Below are positions 1-8,980 of a DNA stretch of 64,000 nt, piece by piece. A model generated the notes under the pieces. It made no database searches. It saw only the letters and a program-made list of their open reading frames with translations, and had not been told where the DNA came from. Each line of letters opens with the position of its first letter. Positions within the stretch are counted from its first letter, which is position 1. The position numbers were made by a program, and so were the translations under genes. The DNA is from Victivallis lenta (GTDB lineage Bacteria; Verrucomicrobiota; Lentisphaeria; Victivallales; Victivallaceae), in the NCBI RefSeq assembly GCF_009695545.1, contig NZ_VUNS01000006.1, positions 124,001 through 188,000 of the forward strand, given 5' to 3'.

Positions 1-1
1 G

Positions 2-1204
2 CGGGAGATCAAGCAGAAATTCTACGGCAACCGCATCGTCATGTTCGCGCCGCTCTATCTGTCGAATTACTGCGTCAACGGCTGCACCTACTGCCCGTAC
101 CACCACCAGAACAAGCATATCCGGCGCAAGAAGCTGACCCAGGACGAAATCCGCGCCGAGGTCATCGCGCTGCAGGACATGGGCCATAAGCGCCTTGCAC
201 TCGAAACCGGCGAGGACCCGGTCAACAATCCGATCGAATATGTGCTTGAGAGCATCAGGACCATCTACTCGATCAGGCATAAGAACGGTGCGATCCGGCG
301 GGTCAACGTGAATATCGCGGCGACTACGGTCGAGAACTACCGCAAACTCAAGGACGCCGGGATCGGCACGTATATCCTGTTTCAGGAGACCTACAACAAA
401 AAGGCGTACGAGGAGCTGCACCCGACCGGGCCGAAGCACAACTACGCCTACCATACCGAGGCGATGGACCGCGCGATGGAGGGCGGCATCGACGATGTCG
501 GCTGCGGCGTACTTTTCGGGCTGAACCTCTACCGCTACGATTTCGTCGGGCTCCTGATGCACGCCGAACACCTCGAAGCGGCGAAGGGAGTCGGCCCGCA
601 CACGATCAGCGTGCCGCGCATCCGCCCGGCGGACGACATCGACGCCGGGGCGTTTTCGAATGCGATTTCGGACGATATCTTCGAGAAGATCGTCGCGGTG
701 CTCCGCATCGCGGTGCCGTATACCGGGATCATCATTTCGACCCGCGAATCCCAGGCGGCGCGCGAGCGTGTGCTGCGGCTCGGCGTGTCGCAGATTTCGG
801 GCGGTTCCCGCACCAGCGTCGGCGGCTATGTGCAGGAAGAGACCGAGGAGGAGAATTCCGCGCAGTTCGACGTCAGCGATACGCGCACGCTCGACGAAGT
901 CGTGAACTGGCTGCTCGGGCTCGGCTACATCCCGAGTTTCTGCACCGCCTGCTACCGGGAGGGGCGCACCGGGGACCGTTTCATGTCGCTCGTGAAGAGC
1001 GGGCAGATCGCGAACTGCTGTCTGCCGAACGCACTGATGACCCTGAAGGAGTATCTCGAGGATTACGCTTCGGACGACACGAAGAAGAAAGGCGAGGCCG
1101 TGATCAGGCGGGAGCTCGGCCATATCACGAATCCCAAAGTGCATGCCGTCGCCGCCGAGCATCTGCGGGAACTGCACGACGGCAAGCGGGATTTCCGTTT
1201 CTGA
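2..1204 (+). CDS. hydG: [FeFe]-hydrogenase maturase HydG, 5'-truncated by window edge
   Basis: Radical SAM tyrosine lyase that makes the CO and CN ligands of the [FeFe]-hydrogenase H-cluster. The reading frame is open from base 2, upstream of the first ATG (41), and the residues there (REIKQKFYGNR) are HydG-like, so the true start lies outside the window. The radical SAM motif CVNGCTYC (CX3CX2C) is near the start of what is visible. A second C-terminal cluster motif, FCTAC followed about 21 residues later by NCC, is the auxiliary Fe-S site that separates HydG from ThiH. About 400 codons of the usual ~470 are present. It implies an anaerobic, hydrogen-metabolising organism. The hydrogenase and HydE/HydF are not in the window. 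Confidence 0.95.
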   Translation, partial: REIKQKFYGNRIVMFAPLYLSNYCVNGCTYCPYHHQNKHIRRKKLTQDEIRAEVIALQDMGHKRLALETGEDPVNNPIEYVLESIRTIYSIRHKNGAIRRVNVNIAATTVENYRKLKDAGIGTYILFQETYNKKAYEELHPTGPKHNYAYHTEAMDRAMEGGIDDVGCGVLFGLNLYRYDFVGLLMHAEHLEAAKGVGPHTISVPRIRPADDIDAGAFSNAISDDIFEKIVAVLRIAVPYTGIIISTRESQAARERVLRLGVSQISGGSRTSVGGYVQEETEEENSAQFDVSDTRTLDEVVNWLLGLGYIPSFCTACYREGRTGDRFMSLVKSGQIANCCLPNALMTLKEYLEDYASDDTKKKGEAVIRRELGHITNPKVHAVAAEHLRELHDGKRDFRF

Positions 1205-1213
1205 TTCCGGAAT

Positions 1214-1239
1214 CGGCGCCCTCCGGAGGGAGGACGCCG
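1214..1239. terminator. GC-rich hairpin between convergent hydG and CobN-like genes
   Basis: CGGCG and CCCTCC pair with GGGAGG and CGCCG around a GGA loop, with one bulged A. It lies in the 41-base gap between two converging genes and could stop transcription from both sides. There is no U-tract on either strand, so intrinsic termination is uncertain. Confidence 0.45.
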
Positions 1240-1245
1240 GCCGGT

Positions 1246-4200
1246 TCAGAGTGATGATTTCCGGCGCCGGTGGCCGAGGATGACGGCGAGCAGCGCGACG
1301 ATGATGATTCCGAGAATCACGCGCAGCGCGGCACGGTTGCTGCCCTCGTCCTGCTTCGGCTGTTCGACGGTCTGCTCCTTCAGCTTCCGGCCGCTGACCT
1401 CTTCCGCCTTCTTCCGTTCCTCGGCCAGCCGGCGCTGCTGCTCGAGAGTTTTGGCGATCTGCCGCTCATACTCCCTGCGCAGTTCGGGGTCCCTGAGCTG
1501 CTCCCTGATCATTTCACGCAGCTTTTCGTTGCGGGTCGGCGGTAGGTCGAACTTCTTCATGAGTTCGACGTGGGTTTCGGCGATCTGGCGGACGGTTTCG
1601 GCGTCGGCCTTCCAATATCCTTTGCGGACGGTTTCGAGCATGACGGCGGTCATCTCCTGAAGCGCCGCGGGATTGTTCTCCTCGAAGTATTTTCGTATTT
1701 CGAGATTCAGCTTGTCGTCAACGTAGACCTCCTTGTACTCCTGCCAGAGATGGTCTTCAAGCATATCGGGCTTCATGACCTCCCAGCCGAAGCTGTTGTG
1801 GAAGGTCTCCACGAAACTGCCGGTCGCGGCGGCGCCCTCCTTCATCATCTCTTTGATGTACTTCGGATTCAGCACCGTGCTGCGCGCCTCGACCATGGCG
1901 GCTTCGCCGGCCTCCTGCACTTTCGGGCGGCCGGGGGTGCGCAGGTCGTTGAAGTAGGCGCCGGGGTCTTTTCCGGTCACGTGCCGCGCCGCGAGGCTGA
2001 GCCCGCCGGTGAATTCATAGACGTGGTCGAGCGACAGCGGCCCCCAGCTGTTGGAGGAGCGGGACTGCACGACCGTATCGGTGTTGACGAGCGCCGCCTT
2101 GAACACCCCCTCGACATGTTCGCCCCAGTGGTCTTCGGTATAGAGCGCGCCCATGTTGTTCAGGTAGGTTTCGGCGATTCCCTTCGTATCTTCCCAGCTG
2201 CCGCTGTTCTGCACCATGCCGGTGACGCCGGTGCCGAAGTTGCCGTTGACGCCGCCGAAAAGGCGGGCGTTGCTGAGCGACTTGGCCTGTTCGGCGGACA
2301 TGCCGCCGGCGATCAGCGCCTTGATGATTTCAAGCGAGCCTTCGCGGACGAAGTTGCCGAATTCTCCGTCCGGATCGGTCGCGGCCAGGCGCACCGCCTT
2401 GTCGATGAGCCGCATGCGGCTGGTCGCGGCTCCCCGGAACTGGCCGGAGGTCTGGATGACGACGTCGATGCGCGGACGCTTGAGTTCCGAAGCCGGAATC
2501 AGCTTCACATCCTGCACCCGGCCGCGCGAATCCCAGACCGGTTCGACGCCGAGCAGATAGAAGATTTCACCGATGTTCGTTCCCTGGGTCCGGATGAATT
2601 CGCCGCCCCAGAGCGAGAAGCCGACTTTCTTCGGATACTCGCCGGTCGATTTGAGCTTGGCCTGGATCAGCGCCTCGGCGAGCTGTCTGCCGACGGCGTA
2701 GCTCTCTCTGGTCGGCGTGCGCTCCGGGTCGATGCCGTAGAGGTTTTTGCCGGTCGGGACGGTATCGGGATTCAGCACCGGGTCGCCGCCGGGCGACGGG
2801 TAGAGGTAGCCGCCGTTGAACGCATTCACGATGGAAGCCAATTCCGCTTCGGTGGATTTGAGCAGGTCCGCCTTGGCCCGGAAGGTGATCTCCTCGGGAG
2901 CCGGTTCCGGTTTCGGCGCCCGCTGCTGCATACGATCCGGCATTCCCATCCCGCGCGGCGGGCCGGCGGGACGCGGCTGCTTCATCTGGCCGGCCATCTG
3001 CTGCATCGCGGCGGCCATCTCCGGCGGAATCGCGCGGCCGTCGGGCAGCTTGCCGGACCCCATCATCTTGCGCATATCGTCAGCGGAAGCGGACATCCCC
3101 TGCGGATGGCCCTGCGGACGCGCCGGAGCGTCCTGCTTCTTTTTGAACTTCTCCGGGTTGACCAGCGCCTCCTTCGCCCGGGCGTGCGCTTTGGAGAGGT
3201 AGTTCTCGGTGAAGAAATGGAGGTCTTCACGCTGCTCCTCTTTCACCTTGCCCGCTTCGAGATCGGCTTTGAACAAGGCGTCGGCGATGGCGTCGACGGT
3301 CATCAGCCGGGCGGTTTCGTTCGCCTCGTCCTCGGAATAGGGGCGGCCGATCACATACAGTCCGCGGTTGACCTTCGAATCCTGGATTTCATGCAGGAAG
3401 TTATGCAGCTTCCCGAGGTCCTCTTCGTTGAGCTTGCCCGCCGCAAAGTCGGGCGAGAGCTTGAGGTCGCGGTCGTAATGCTCCTTCGTCGCGATTTCGA
3501 CAATCGTCCTGGCGTATTCGGACTTTAGCATCGGATTTTCCGCCGCTTCATAGTTCTCCAGCTTTTCGTGAAGCTGGGTGAGCGCGCCGTAGCCGTCCGC
3601 CTGCATGAAGGGGGCGGTCAGGTGGCTGACCATCGTGGCGTAGCTGCGGCGCTTGGCGATCTGTGCTTCGCCGACGTTGTTGATGATGTAGAGATAGTAG
3701 TGCGGCATCTCGCCGACCAGCACGTCCGGCCAGTCGTAACTCGACAGCGCGACCTGCTTCCACGGGGTGAATTCGAGGCTGCCGTGGGTGCCGAAGTGCA
3801 TCATCGCGTCCGCCTTGAAACCGTGGCGCAAGTAGAGGTAAGTCGCGATATAGGTGTGCGGCGGGGCCATCTTGACGCCGTGGACGAGTTTGTTCTCGTC
3901 GCTCCCTTCGCCGGGGAGGGACTGCGGCATCAGGATGACGTTGCCGAACTGAATCCGGCCGATGGCCATATTGCCCTCCGGCGTGCGGAAGGATCTGCCG
4001 GGGAATTCGCCGTAACGCTCCGTCACCGTCCGGTAGAGGTCGGCGGGCATGCTCTTTTCGACCCATGCGTGGTATTCGCCGGGAGTGATGGTGACGGTCT
4101 GCACGCGCGGCACGGCTTTTTCGCCCGCGCTGTTGCCCGCGTTGGTGCCGAAGGCGGCGTTGTTCGCTTCGATCTCCTCATTCAGCTGTTCCGCCGTTTC

Positions 4201-5388
4201 GGGGAGCGGGCCGGTCGTGTAGCCGGCCTTCTGCAGACGCTTGAGCACGTTGAGGATGGATTCCGAGACACCGAGCCCGCCGGTGGCGGCCTCCCTGCCG
4301 ATGGAGCCGTAATAGATGATCGCGATCTTCTTTTCGGAATTCGGCTTGCGCTTCAGGTCCGTCGTCTTTCTGACCAGTTCGGCGAAGCGCTCGAGACGGT
4401 CGGGAATCGTGCGGAATTCGAGCAGCCCGCGGTTGTTGCGGTAGAGCGCCGAGAGCACGAAGGGGACCGCTCCGCCGTCGAGTTCCGGCATGGTGACGCT
4501 CTGGCTCAGCATGCCGCCGGTCATGCCGCGCTGGTCGCGCAGGTACTCCCCGTACGGCTGGCTGACCTTGATCGGGCAGAAGAGCGGGACGTTGTATTTC
4601 TTCAGGAGTTCGACCGCCTTTTCGCCGAGACGGCCGTGCGGCTGGTAGACGACCAGGTCCGGCCTGACCTCCTCGAACATCGGGAGCAGGTTCCACATGC
4701 CGTTGGCGGCGACGACGTTGAGCCCTTTCTTCTCAAGCGCGCCGATCAGCTCTTCCAGAGCGCCGCCGCCGTTGCCGGAGAGCAGGCAGACGGTCGCGGC
4801 ATTCTCCTTGTAGCGGCCGGTCTTTTTGTACCAGGCCAGATACTCCTGATAGGTCTTGAAGGCGTCGTCCTCGCTGATATGGAAGAACGGATGGCGTTCG
4901 ATTTTTTTCGGAGGCTGCGGTCTCGCGGCGCGGAGCCGTTTCCCGTCGACCTCGTAGCGGATATAGTCGAGCATGCGCCGGAAGTTCTCCTTTCCGCCGT
5001 TGCCGAGGTAGGCGGCGATCTCCTCCCGCTGTCTGCCGGTCAGCGTGTTGAGCGCGGTTTCGGTGCGGGTCGAAGCGGTGACGTAGAGCGGCTTCTTCAG
5101 CGTAGCGAGGAGCTGCTGCTGCTTCTCCGTGAAGTTGAGCCCCATGCCGAAGAAGATGATCATGTCATAATTCTTCAGCTCCTCGCCGCTGGTTTCGGTC
5201 CACCTGAGCGGAGTCGCTTCGATGGCCGGATTCAGCTCCTGGTTCATCAGCGGCGCGAGCAGATATTCGGGGTAGTTCACGAAGGCGACCCGGGTGTTCG
5301 AGCCGTAACGGTGATAGAGGCCGACGGCCGCGGCGACGGCGGCGATGATGAGTGCGGCGATCAGGTATTTGGGCGGCAGTTTGCGCAT
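1246..5388 (-). CDS. Membrane-anchored CobN-like chelatase (HmuS-like)
   Basis: A 1380-residue protein of the CobN / magnesium-chelatase H family. The family signature HFGTHGSLEFTPWK is near residue 540. Unlike soluble CobN it has an N-terminal membrane segment (about residues 9-27) and another near the C terminus (about 1352-1372) followed by a basic tail, so the body probably faces the periplasm. A Met/Pro/Gln-rich low-complexity insert spans about 746-833. It is the last gene of an operon and starts one base after the DUF2149 gene. No CobS/CobT partners are visible. CobN-like + ExbB-like + DUF2149 is the layout of Bacteroidetes hmu haem operons, where the CobN homologue is HmuS. I infer a role on haem or another tetrapyrrole; cobalt insertion for B12 is the alternative. 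Confidence 0.85.
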   Translation of the reverse strand: MRKLPPKYLIAALIIAAVAAAVGLYHRYGSNTRVAFVNYPEYLLAPLMNQELNPAIEATPLRWTETSGEELKNYDMIIFFGMGLNFTEKQQQLLATLKKPLYVTASTRTETALNTLTGRQREEIAAYLGNGGKENFRRMLDYIRYEVDGKRLRAARPQPPKKIERHPFFHISEDDAFKTYQEYLAWYKKTGRYKENAATVCLLSGNGGGALEELIGALEKKGLNVVAANGMWNLLPMFEEVRPDLVVYQPHGRLGEKAVELLKKYNVPLFCPIKVSQPYGEYLRDQRGMTGGMLSQSVTMPELDGGAVPFVLSALYRNNRGLLEFRTIPDRLERFAELVRKTTDLKRKPNSEKKIAIIYYGSIGREAATGGLGVSESILNVLKRLQKAGYTTGPLPETAEQLNEEIEANNAAFGTNAGNSAGEKAVPRVQTVTITPGEYHAWVEKSMPADLYRTVTERYGEFPGRSFRTPEGNMAIGRIQFGNVILMPQSLPGEGSDENKLVHGVKMAPPHTYIATYLYLRHGFKADAMMHFGTHGSLEFTPWKQVALSSYDWPDVLVGEMPHYYLYIINNVGEAQIAKRRSYATMVSHLTAPFMQADGYGALTQLHEKLENYEAAENPMLKSEYARTIVEIATKEHYDRDLKLSPDFAAGKLNEEDLGKLHNFLHEIQDSKVNRGLYVIGRPYSEDEANETARLMTVDAIADALFKADLEAGKVKEEQREDLHFFTENYLSKAHARAKEALVNPEKFKKKQDAPARPQGHPQGMSASADDMRKMMGSGKLPDGRAIPPEMAAAMQQMAGQMKQPRPAGPPRGMGMPDRMQQRAPKPEPAPEEITFRAKADLLKSTEAELASIVNAFNGGYLYPSPGGDPVLNPDTVPTGKNLYGIDPERTPTRESYAVGRQLAEALIQAKLKSTGEYPKKVGFSLWGGEFIRTQGTNIGEIFYLLGVEPVWDSRGRVQDVKLIPASELKRPRIDVVIQTSGQFRGAATSRMRLIDKAVRLAATDPDGEFGNFVREGSLEIIKALIAGGMSAEQAKSLSNARLFGGVNGNFGTGVTGMVQNSGSWEDTKGIAETYLNNMGALYTEDHWGEHVEGVFKAALVNTDTVVQSRSSNSWGPLSLDHVYEFTGGLSLAARHVTGKDPGAYFNDLRTPGRPKVQEAGEAAMVEARSTVLNPKYIKEMMKEGAAATGSFVETFHNSFGWEVMKPDMLEDHLWQEYKEVYVDDKLNLEIRKYFEENNPAALQEMTAVMLETVRKGYWKADAETVRQIAETHVELMKKFDLPPTRNEKLREMIREQLRDPELRREYERQIAKTLEQQRRLAEERKKAEEVSGRKLKEQTVEQPKQDEGSNRAALRVILGIIIVALLAVILGHRRRKSSL

Positions 5389-5389
5389 T

Positions 5390-5728
5390 TCAGTTTTCTC
5401 CTTCGGGAACGTAGATGATTTCGCCGGATTCGAGGCGGTAGGCGATGCCGACGCGCTGTCCCTTGCCGGTGCCTTCGGCTTTTTCGGACTTGTAGCGGGT
5501 CACTTTGTTGTCTTTCTTGATGATGATCTCCATATCCGGCTTGCCGGCGTTCTTGACGAACGTCGCGTCCTCGGCGGTCAGGAATTCGGTCATGCGGCTC
5601 TGGATCGCGAAGGCGACCATCAGCGCCACGGCGAACACCATCGCCACATCGAAGAGGTTCATCAGGCTGGAACGCGGATCGACCTCGTCCTCGTCTCGAA
5701 ACAGATCGTCATAGCGGCGTTTTCTCAT
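5390..5728 (-). CDS. DUF2149 family single-pass membrane protein
   Basis: A 112-residue protein with a short acidic/basic cytoplasmic N terminus (MRKRRYDDLFRDEDEVDP), one membrane helix at about residues 26-44 and a small outer domain ending in YVPEGEN. This layout resembles ExbD and is typical of DUF2149. The start at 5728 is chosen because its ATG overlaps the stop of the ExbB-like gene (ATGA); a longer reading would run deep into that gene. DUF2149 proteins occur beside ExbB-like and CobN-like proteins, so the three probably form one inner-membrane energised complex. Confidence 0.8.
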   Translation of the reverse strand: MRKRRYDDLFRDEDEVDPRSSLMNLFDVAMVFAVALMVAFAIQSRMTEFLTAEDATFVKNAGKPDMEIIIKKDNKVTRYKSEKAEGTGKGQRVGIAYRLESGEIIYVPEGEN

Positions 5729-6315
5729 TTCGCGGCCCTTTCGAGGTGGCGATCGAGGACATACTGGAGATTCGAAATCTCCTCCGTATACCAGTGCCGC
5801 TTGACGGAGTAGACCAGCAGCCCGACTCCGGCGACGAGACAGCCGACCACGGTGGTGGCGAAAGCGATCTGCATGTTGTAGGCCATTTCGCCGATGTTGC
5901 CCGAGGCGAGGCCGGCCAGCGCGGGGCCCATCGGGATCAGTGTGCCCATGAGTCCGAGCATCGGGCCGACTTTGGTCAGGAACTTGGCGCGTTCGAGTTC
6001 GCGTTCGTATCCCTGCCGGATTTCGGCGATCCGTTTTTCGCATTCGAGCTCGTCCCAGCCGAGTGCATTGAGTTCGGCGAGGTGGCAGCCGAAGATGCTC
6101 CCTTCATCAAAGTCCGCCGGATCGAGTTCGGGTGACCGGCGGATCTTTTTCAGGAGCTCGCTCCGTTTCCGGCGCTGCTGGAGCAGCACGAGATAGGTCG
6201 AGAAGAATCCTCCCAGCGAGACCAGCGAGGCGACCATCGCCGCGAGCAGCAGCACGATGACCGGCAGGAGCAGGCTGTTGGAGATCCAGTTAAGAATTTG
6301 GGTGACGGTGGACAT
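5725..6315 (-). CDS. MotA/TolQ/ExbB proton channel family protein
   Basis: A 196-residue protein with three predicted membrane segments: an N-terminal one (LLLPVIVLLLAAMVASLVSL) and two near the C terminus, including the family-typical stretch GLMGTLIPMGPALAGLASGN and FATTVVGCLVAGVGLLVYSV. Members couple the proton-motive force to work in the envelope through an ExbD-like partner, here presumably the DUF2149 protein with which it shares a 4-base stop/start overlap. The start overlaps the end of the upstream membrane-protein gene by 26 bases, which suggests translational coupling. No TonB or TonB-dependent receptor is in the window, so what it energises is unknown. Confidence 0.88.
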   Translation of the reverse strand: MSTVTQILNWISNSLLLPVIVLLLAAMVASLVSLGGFFSTYLVLLQQRRKRSELLKKIRRSPELDPADFDEGSIFGCHLAELNALGWDELECEKRIAEIRQGYERELERAKFLTKVGPMLGLMGTLIPMGPALAGLASGNIGEMAYNMQIAFATTVVGCLVAGVGLLVYSVKRHWYTEEISNLQYVLDRHLERAAK

Positions 6316-7000
6316 GGCACTTCTTCCTTTTATATGTTAAATAGACCGTAAAGAAAATCATACTCAGAAAAACCGGGACGGCGAGCAGCCCGAATACGCA
6401 CAGCGAGTCGAAATGATTCTCGTCCCCGGCGGCGGGAATCAGCCGCGCATTCGCCGCGACCGGCAGGAAAATCGCGCCGAGGATCAGAACCCATTCGACG
6501 TGCAGGACGGAGAGAATCCGCGCTTCGCGGTCGCGCCGCAGCAGCCGGGTCAGCTCCGACACCGCGATTCCGGCCGCGGGCAGCAGAACGGCAAGCCAGA
6601 CGGTGATGGTCCGGAACTCGAAGTTCGGAAATTCGTTGAAAAGCCGCATCTGCAGATAGAACACGCCGGCCGGAAGCAGTGCGGACGGCAGAAACACCGC
6701 GTATTTCCACCGCTTGACCCGTTCGCCGGATTCGTGTTCCGCGAGAAGCGAGAATCCGGCCATCAGCGAAAACAGCTCCTGGATGACGACGAGCGCACAC
6801 CAGCTTTCGAGCGTTTCCGCGCCGGAGAGGGCCGTGTCGATCCCGACGAGACTGGTGCGTGCGATCCGCCCTTCGAAGAAGAAGGGCAGCGGCATAAGCA
6901 GCAGGGCCGTCAGGAGTTCCCAGCGGCGCGGCAGAAGCGCGAGCTTGCAGAAACTTTGAAAAGCCGCCGCAATCAGCACGGCGGAGATGAAAAGCGTCAT
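6290..7000 (-). CDS. Polytopic membrane protein of the CobN/ExbB operon
   Basis: A 236-residue protein with about six hydrophobic helices and a basic C-terminal tail (YKRKKCHVHRHPNS). I recognise no motif. Position just upstream of the ExbB-like gene, with overlap, parallels the unnamed membrane protein found in Bacteroidetes hmu operons, but I cannot show homology. The His/Cys-containing tail could be cytoplasmic. The upstream gene ends 7 bases before its start. Confidence 0.7.
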   Translation of the reverse strand: MTLFISAVLIAAAFQSFCKLALLPRRWELLTALLLMPLPFFFEGRIARTSLVGIDTALSGAETLESWCALVVIQELFSLMAGFSLLAEHESGERVKRWKYAVFLPSALLPAGVFYLQMRLFNEFPNFEFRTITVWLAVLLPAAGIAVSELTRLLRRDREARILSVLHVEWVLILGAIFLPVAANARLIPAAGDENHFDSLCVFGLLAVPVFLSMIFFTVYLTYKRKKCHVHRHPNS

Positions 7001-7007
7001 GATGGGA

Positions 7008-7433
7008 TCACTCTTTATAAATGTAGCAGGTCAGGAAGCGGAACCGGCCGCCGTCGCCCCTGCTGTCGATCGTGTAGTGAAAGCGTCTGCCGTCCGGGTT
7101 CCGGAAATAGACGTTCAGGATGCAGGGATCGGTCTTGTTCGCTTCGGCTTTGAGAAATTCCGCCGCGGCATCCATCGACTGTACCGAGCGGTAGTAGTCC
7201 GGCATGTTCACGTCGGACCGCCGGGCGCAGAGGGCGCCGAACTCCTTCGAGTCGTCGCGCGAAGCGATGTCGCGGAGTTTCTGTGCAAACTCCTTCGCGG
7301 CGCTTTCGGTGCCCGCCGCAACCGCCACGGTCCGCGCCTCGTCCGGCACCGTCGGGGAGAAGTGCCGGCAGAACAGGACCACCGCCGCGGCGAGGAGGAC
7401 GACTCCGAGAATCAGTTTCGCTTTGCTGTTCAT
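7008..7433 (-). CDS. Small membrane-anchored or secreted protein, unknown
   Basis: A 141-residue protein with an N-terminal hydrophobic segment (about residues 6-22) and then a soluble domain of about 110 residues rich in charged residues, ending FRFLTCYIYKE. It could be a signal anchor or an uncleaved signal peptide. There is no lipobox and no recognised domain. It sits inside the CobN/ExbB operon between the prepilin-like gene (14-base gap) and the polytopic membrane protein (7-base gap), so it is likely part of the same envelope system. Confidence 0.65.
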   Translation of the reverse strand: MNSKAKLILGVVLLAAAVVLFCRHFSPTVPDEARTVAVAAGTESAAKEFAQKLRDIASRDDSKEFGALCARRSDVNMPDYYRSVQSMDAAAEFLKAEANKTDPCILNVYFRNPDGRRFHYTIDSRGDGGRFRFLTCYIYKE

Positions 7434-7446
7434 GGCCGGATCTCCA

Positions 7447-8262
7447 TTACTGTTTCGGTACTTCCCTGTACTCCCGCAGGCCGTCGGTGCGATAGAAATC
7501 CTCGTCTTTTGTGCCGAAGAAGCCGATCAGCAGGCTTTTGTGGGTCTCGGAGCTGCCGAGGAAGCCGTGGCTCAGGTTTTCGACCGTGGCGTGGCCGTCG
7601 ACCCAGCCGAGGTTCGCGGCGCGGGCGTGGCGGAAGTGGATCGAACCGTCGTCGCCGTAGGAGGCGCCGTTCGAGCCGAGCACGCGCGGATACATGATCG
7701 AGGCCGGATTGAAGCCGCTGCCCATGCTGCCGCCGGAGAGCACGCGGCCGTTGTCGCCGAAGGCGATGACCTTCGACGGATCCCTGACCGAACTCAGCTT
7801 CGGCTGCGGCATCTTCGGTTTCGAGGTTCCGACGCCGTATCCGCCGAGCCAGTAGCCGTTGTAGCCGTATCCGCCGCCGGTCTGGATTTTCGTGATGTCG
7901 CTCACATCGACGTTCTCATACGCCTTGATGTTCGGGCAGACGAAAACGCGGCCGTTGCCGCCTGCGTACGGTACGAGGAAGCCTTCGCGGTCGGTGTAGT
8001 CGTAACCGCCGGAGACATATTTGCCGCACCAGTAGGTTCCGGCTCCCATCGAGCCGACGCTGTACGGGCTGGAGTAGCCGCCGTTGTCGCCGGCGTACTG
8101 GGTGTTGGCCAGCGCGATCTGTTTGACGTTCGAGATGCAGCTCGCGCGCTTGCCGGTTTCGCGCGCCTGCGCCAGCGCCGGCAGCAGCATCCCGGCCAGG
8201 ATGCCGATGATCGCGATCACCACCAGCAGTTCGATCAGTGTGAATCTGATTTTTTGTGACAT
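7447..8262 (-). CDS. Prepilin-like protein with N-terminal methylation motif and H-X9-DG domain
   Basis: A 271-residue protein starting [29 protein letters not shown]..., the classical type IV prepilin/pseudopilin cleavage and helix region. Near the C terminus [12 protein letters not shown] is an H-X9-DG motif, typical of the very large prepilin-like families of Planctomycetes and Lentisphaerae. The start at 8262 has AAGGA seven bases upstream; an earlier in-frame ATG would overlap the preceding gene. The middle is Gly/Tyr-rich and Cys-poor. It is embedded in the putative haem operon, so it may be an envelope component of that system rather than a general pilin. Confidence 0.85.
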   Translation of the reverse strand: MSQKIRFTLIELLVVIAIIGILAGMLLPALAQARETGKRASCISNVKQIALANTQYAGDNGGYSSPYSVGSMGAGTYWCGKYVSGGYDYTDREGFLVPYAGGNGRVFVCPNIKAYENVDVSDITKIQTGGGYGYNGYWLGGYGVGTSKPKMPQPKLSSVRDPSKVIAFGDNGRVLSGGSMGSGFNPASIMYPRVLGSNGASYGDDGSIHFRHARAANLGWVDGHATVENLSHGFLGSSETHKSLLIGFFGTKDEDFYRTDGLREYREVPKQ

Positions 8263-8287
8263 GGTTTTTCCTTTATGTAAATGATTG

Positions 8288-8980
8288 TTAAGGTTTCCGG
8301 GCAATTTCGAACAGATGCTTCACTCTCTGCTCGATGATTTCATTTTTCCGCGATTTCAGATATGCGAGGCGGGCGCCGGCGCGCTCGGCCGCCTTGCGGA
8401 GCTCCGGCAGCCGCCGCGGCGTCTCTTCGGCCCGGCGCTCCATTTCGCGGCGGATGTCGCTGCGGAGTCGGCCGAGAAGCGCTTCATCGCCGGTTTTGCG
8501 GTATTCTGCGGCGGTTTTGCGGAAGCTCCGCTCCGCCTCGAGCGTCTCTGAGTTGTGAACCGGGCGCCGGACGCCGGGAACCGCCCTGCCGTGTCCGCCG
8601 CCGCTCATGGCGGCGGAGGCGAGGACCGTTTTCAGGTGATTTTCGACAACGCGATCAGGGTCGCTCTTCCACGCCTTCACGGAATGTTCGGCCCGCTGGC
8701 ATTTGGCTTCGAAGTAGGTCCGGCGAGCGGCGGTGAAGGCGATTTCGCGTTCGAGCTGCCGGGTCAGGATCGCGCGGAGTTCGGCTGCCGACTCCGGCGT
8801 ATCGTTTTCGAGCAGCTCCTTCATCCGGCGGAATTCGTTCTGCTCTTCCTCTTCGCGGAAGTCGTACGGCCTGTGCGCGGCCGCCGGCGCGGCGGCGAGC
8901 TTTCCCGCATCGGTTTCAGGACGGGCGGGGGCAGGGGCGGCGGCGACGGCGGCGCCGATCAGCAGCGGCAGAAACATCAT
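8288..8980 (-). CDS. Secreted charged helical protein, unknown
   Basis: A 230-residue product with a short N-terminal signal ([19 protein letters not shown]) followed by a Glu/Arg-rich, largely helical, probably coiled-coil protein. One short Gly/His-rich break (SGGGHGR) occurs near the middle. The start at 8980 is supported by an ATGA overlap with the stop of the FMN-binding gene; a longer in-frame reading would run through that gene and has a low-complexity arginine composition. No domain is recognised. A periplasmic chaperone-like or scaffold role is possible but unproven. Confidence 0.7.
   Translation of the reverse strand: MMFLPLLIGAAVAAAPAPARPETDAGKLAAAPAAAHRPYDFREEEEQNEFRRMKELLENDTPESAAELRAILTRQLEREIAFTAARRTYFEAKCQRAEHSVKAWKSDPDRVVENHLKTVLASAAMSGGGHGRAVPGVRRPVHNSETLEAERSFRKTAAEYRKTGDEALLGRLRSDIRREMERRAEETPRRLPELRKAAERAGARLAYLKSRKNEIIEQRVKHLFEIARKP

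Noticed and set aside
1570-3528. Long open frame on the plus strand opposite the CobN-like gene
   Set aside because: It mirrors the reverse strand of a conserved chelatase gene, has no recognisable motif and has Arg/Gly/His-rich composition typical of antisense frames in high-GC DNA.
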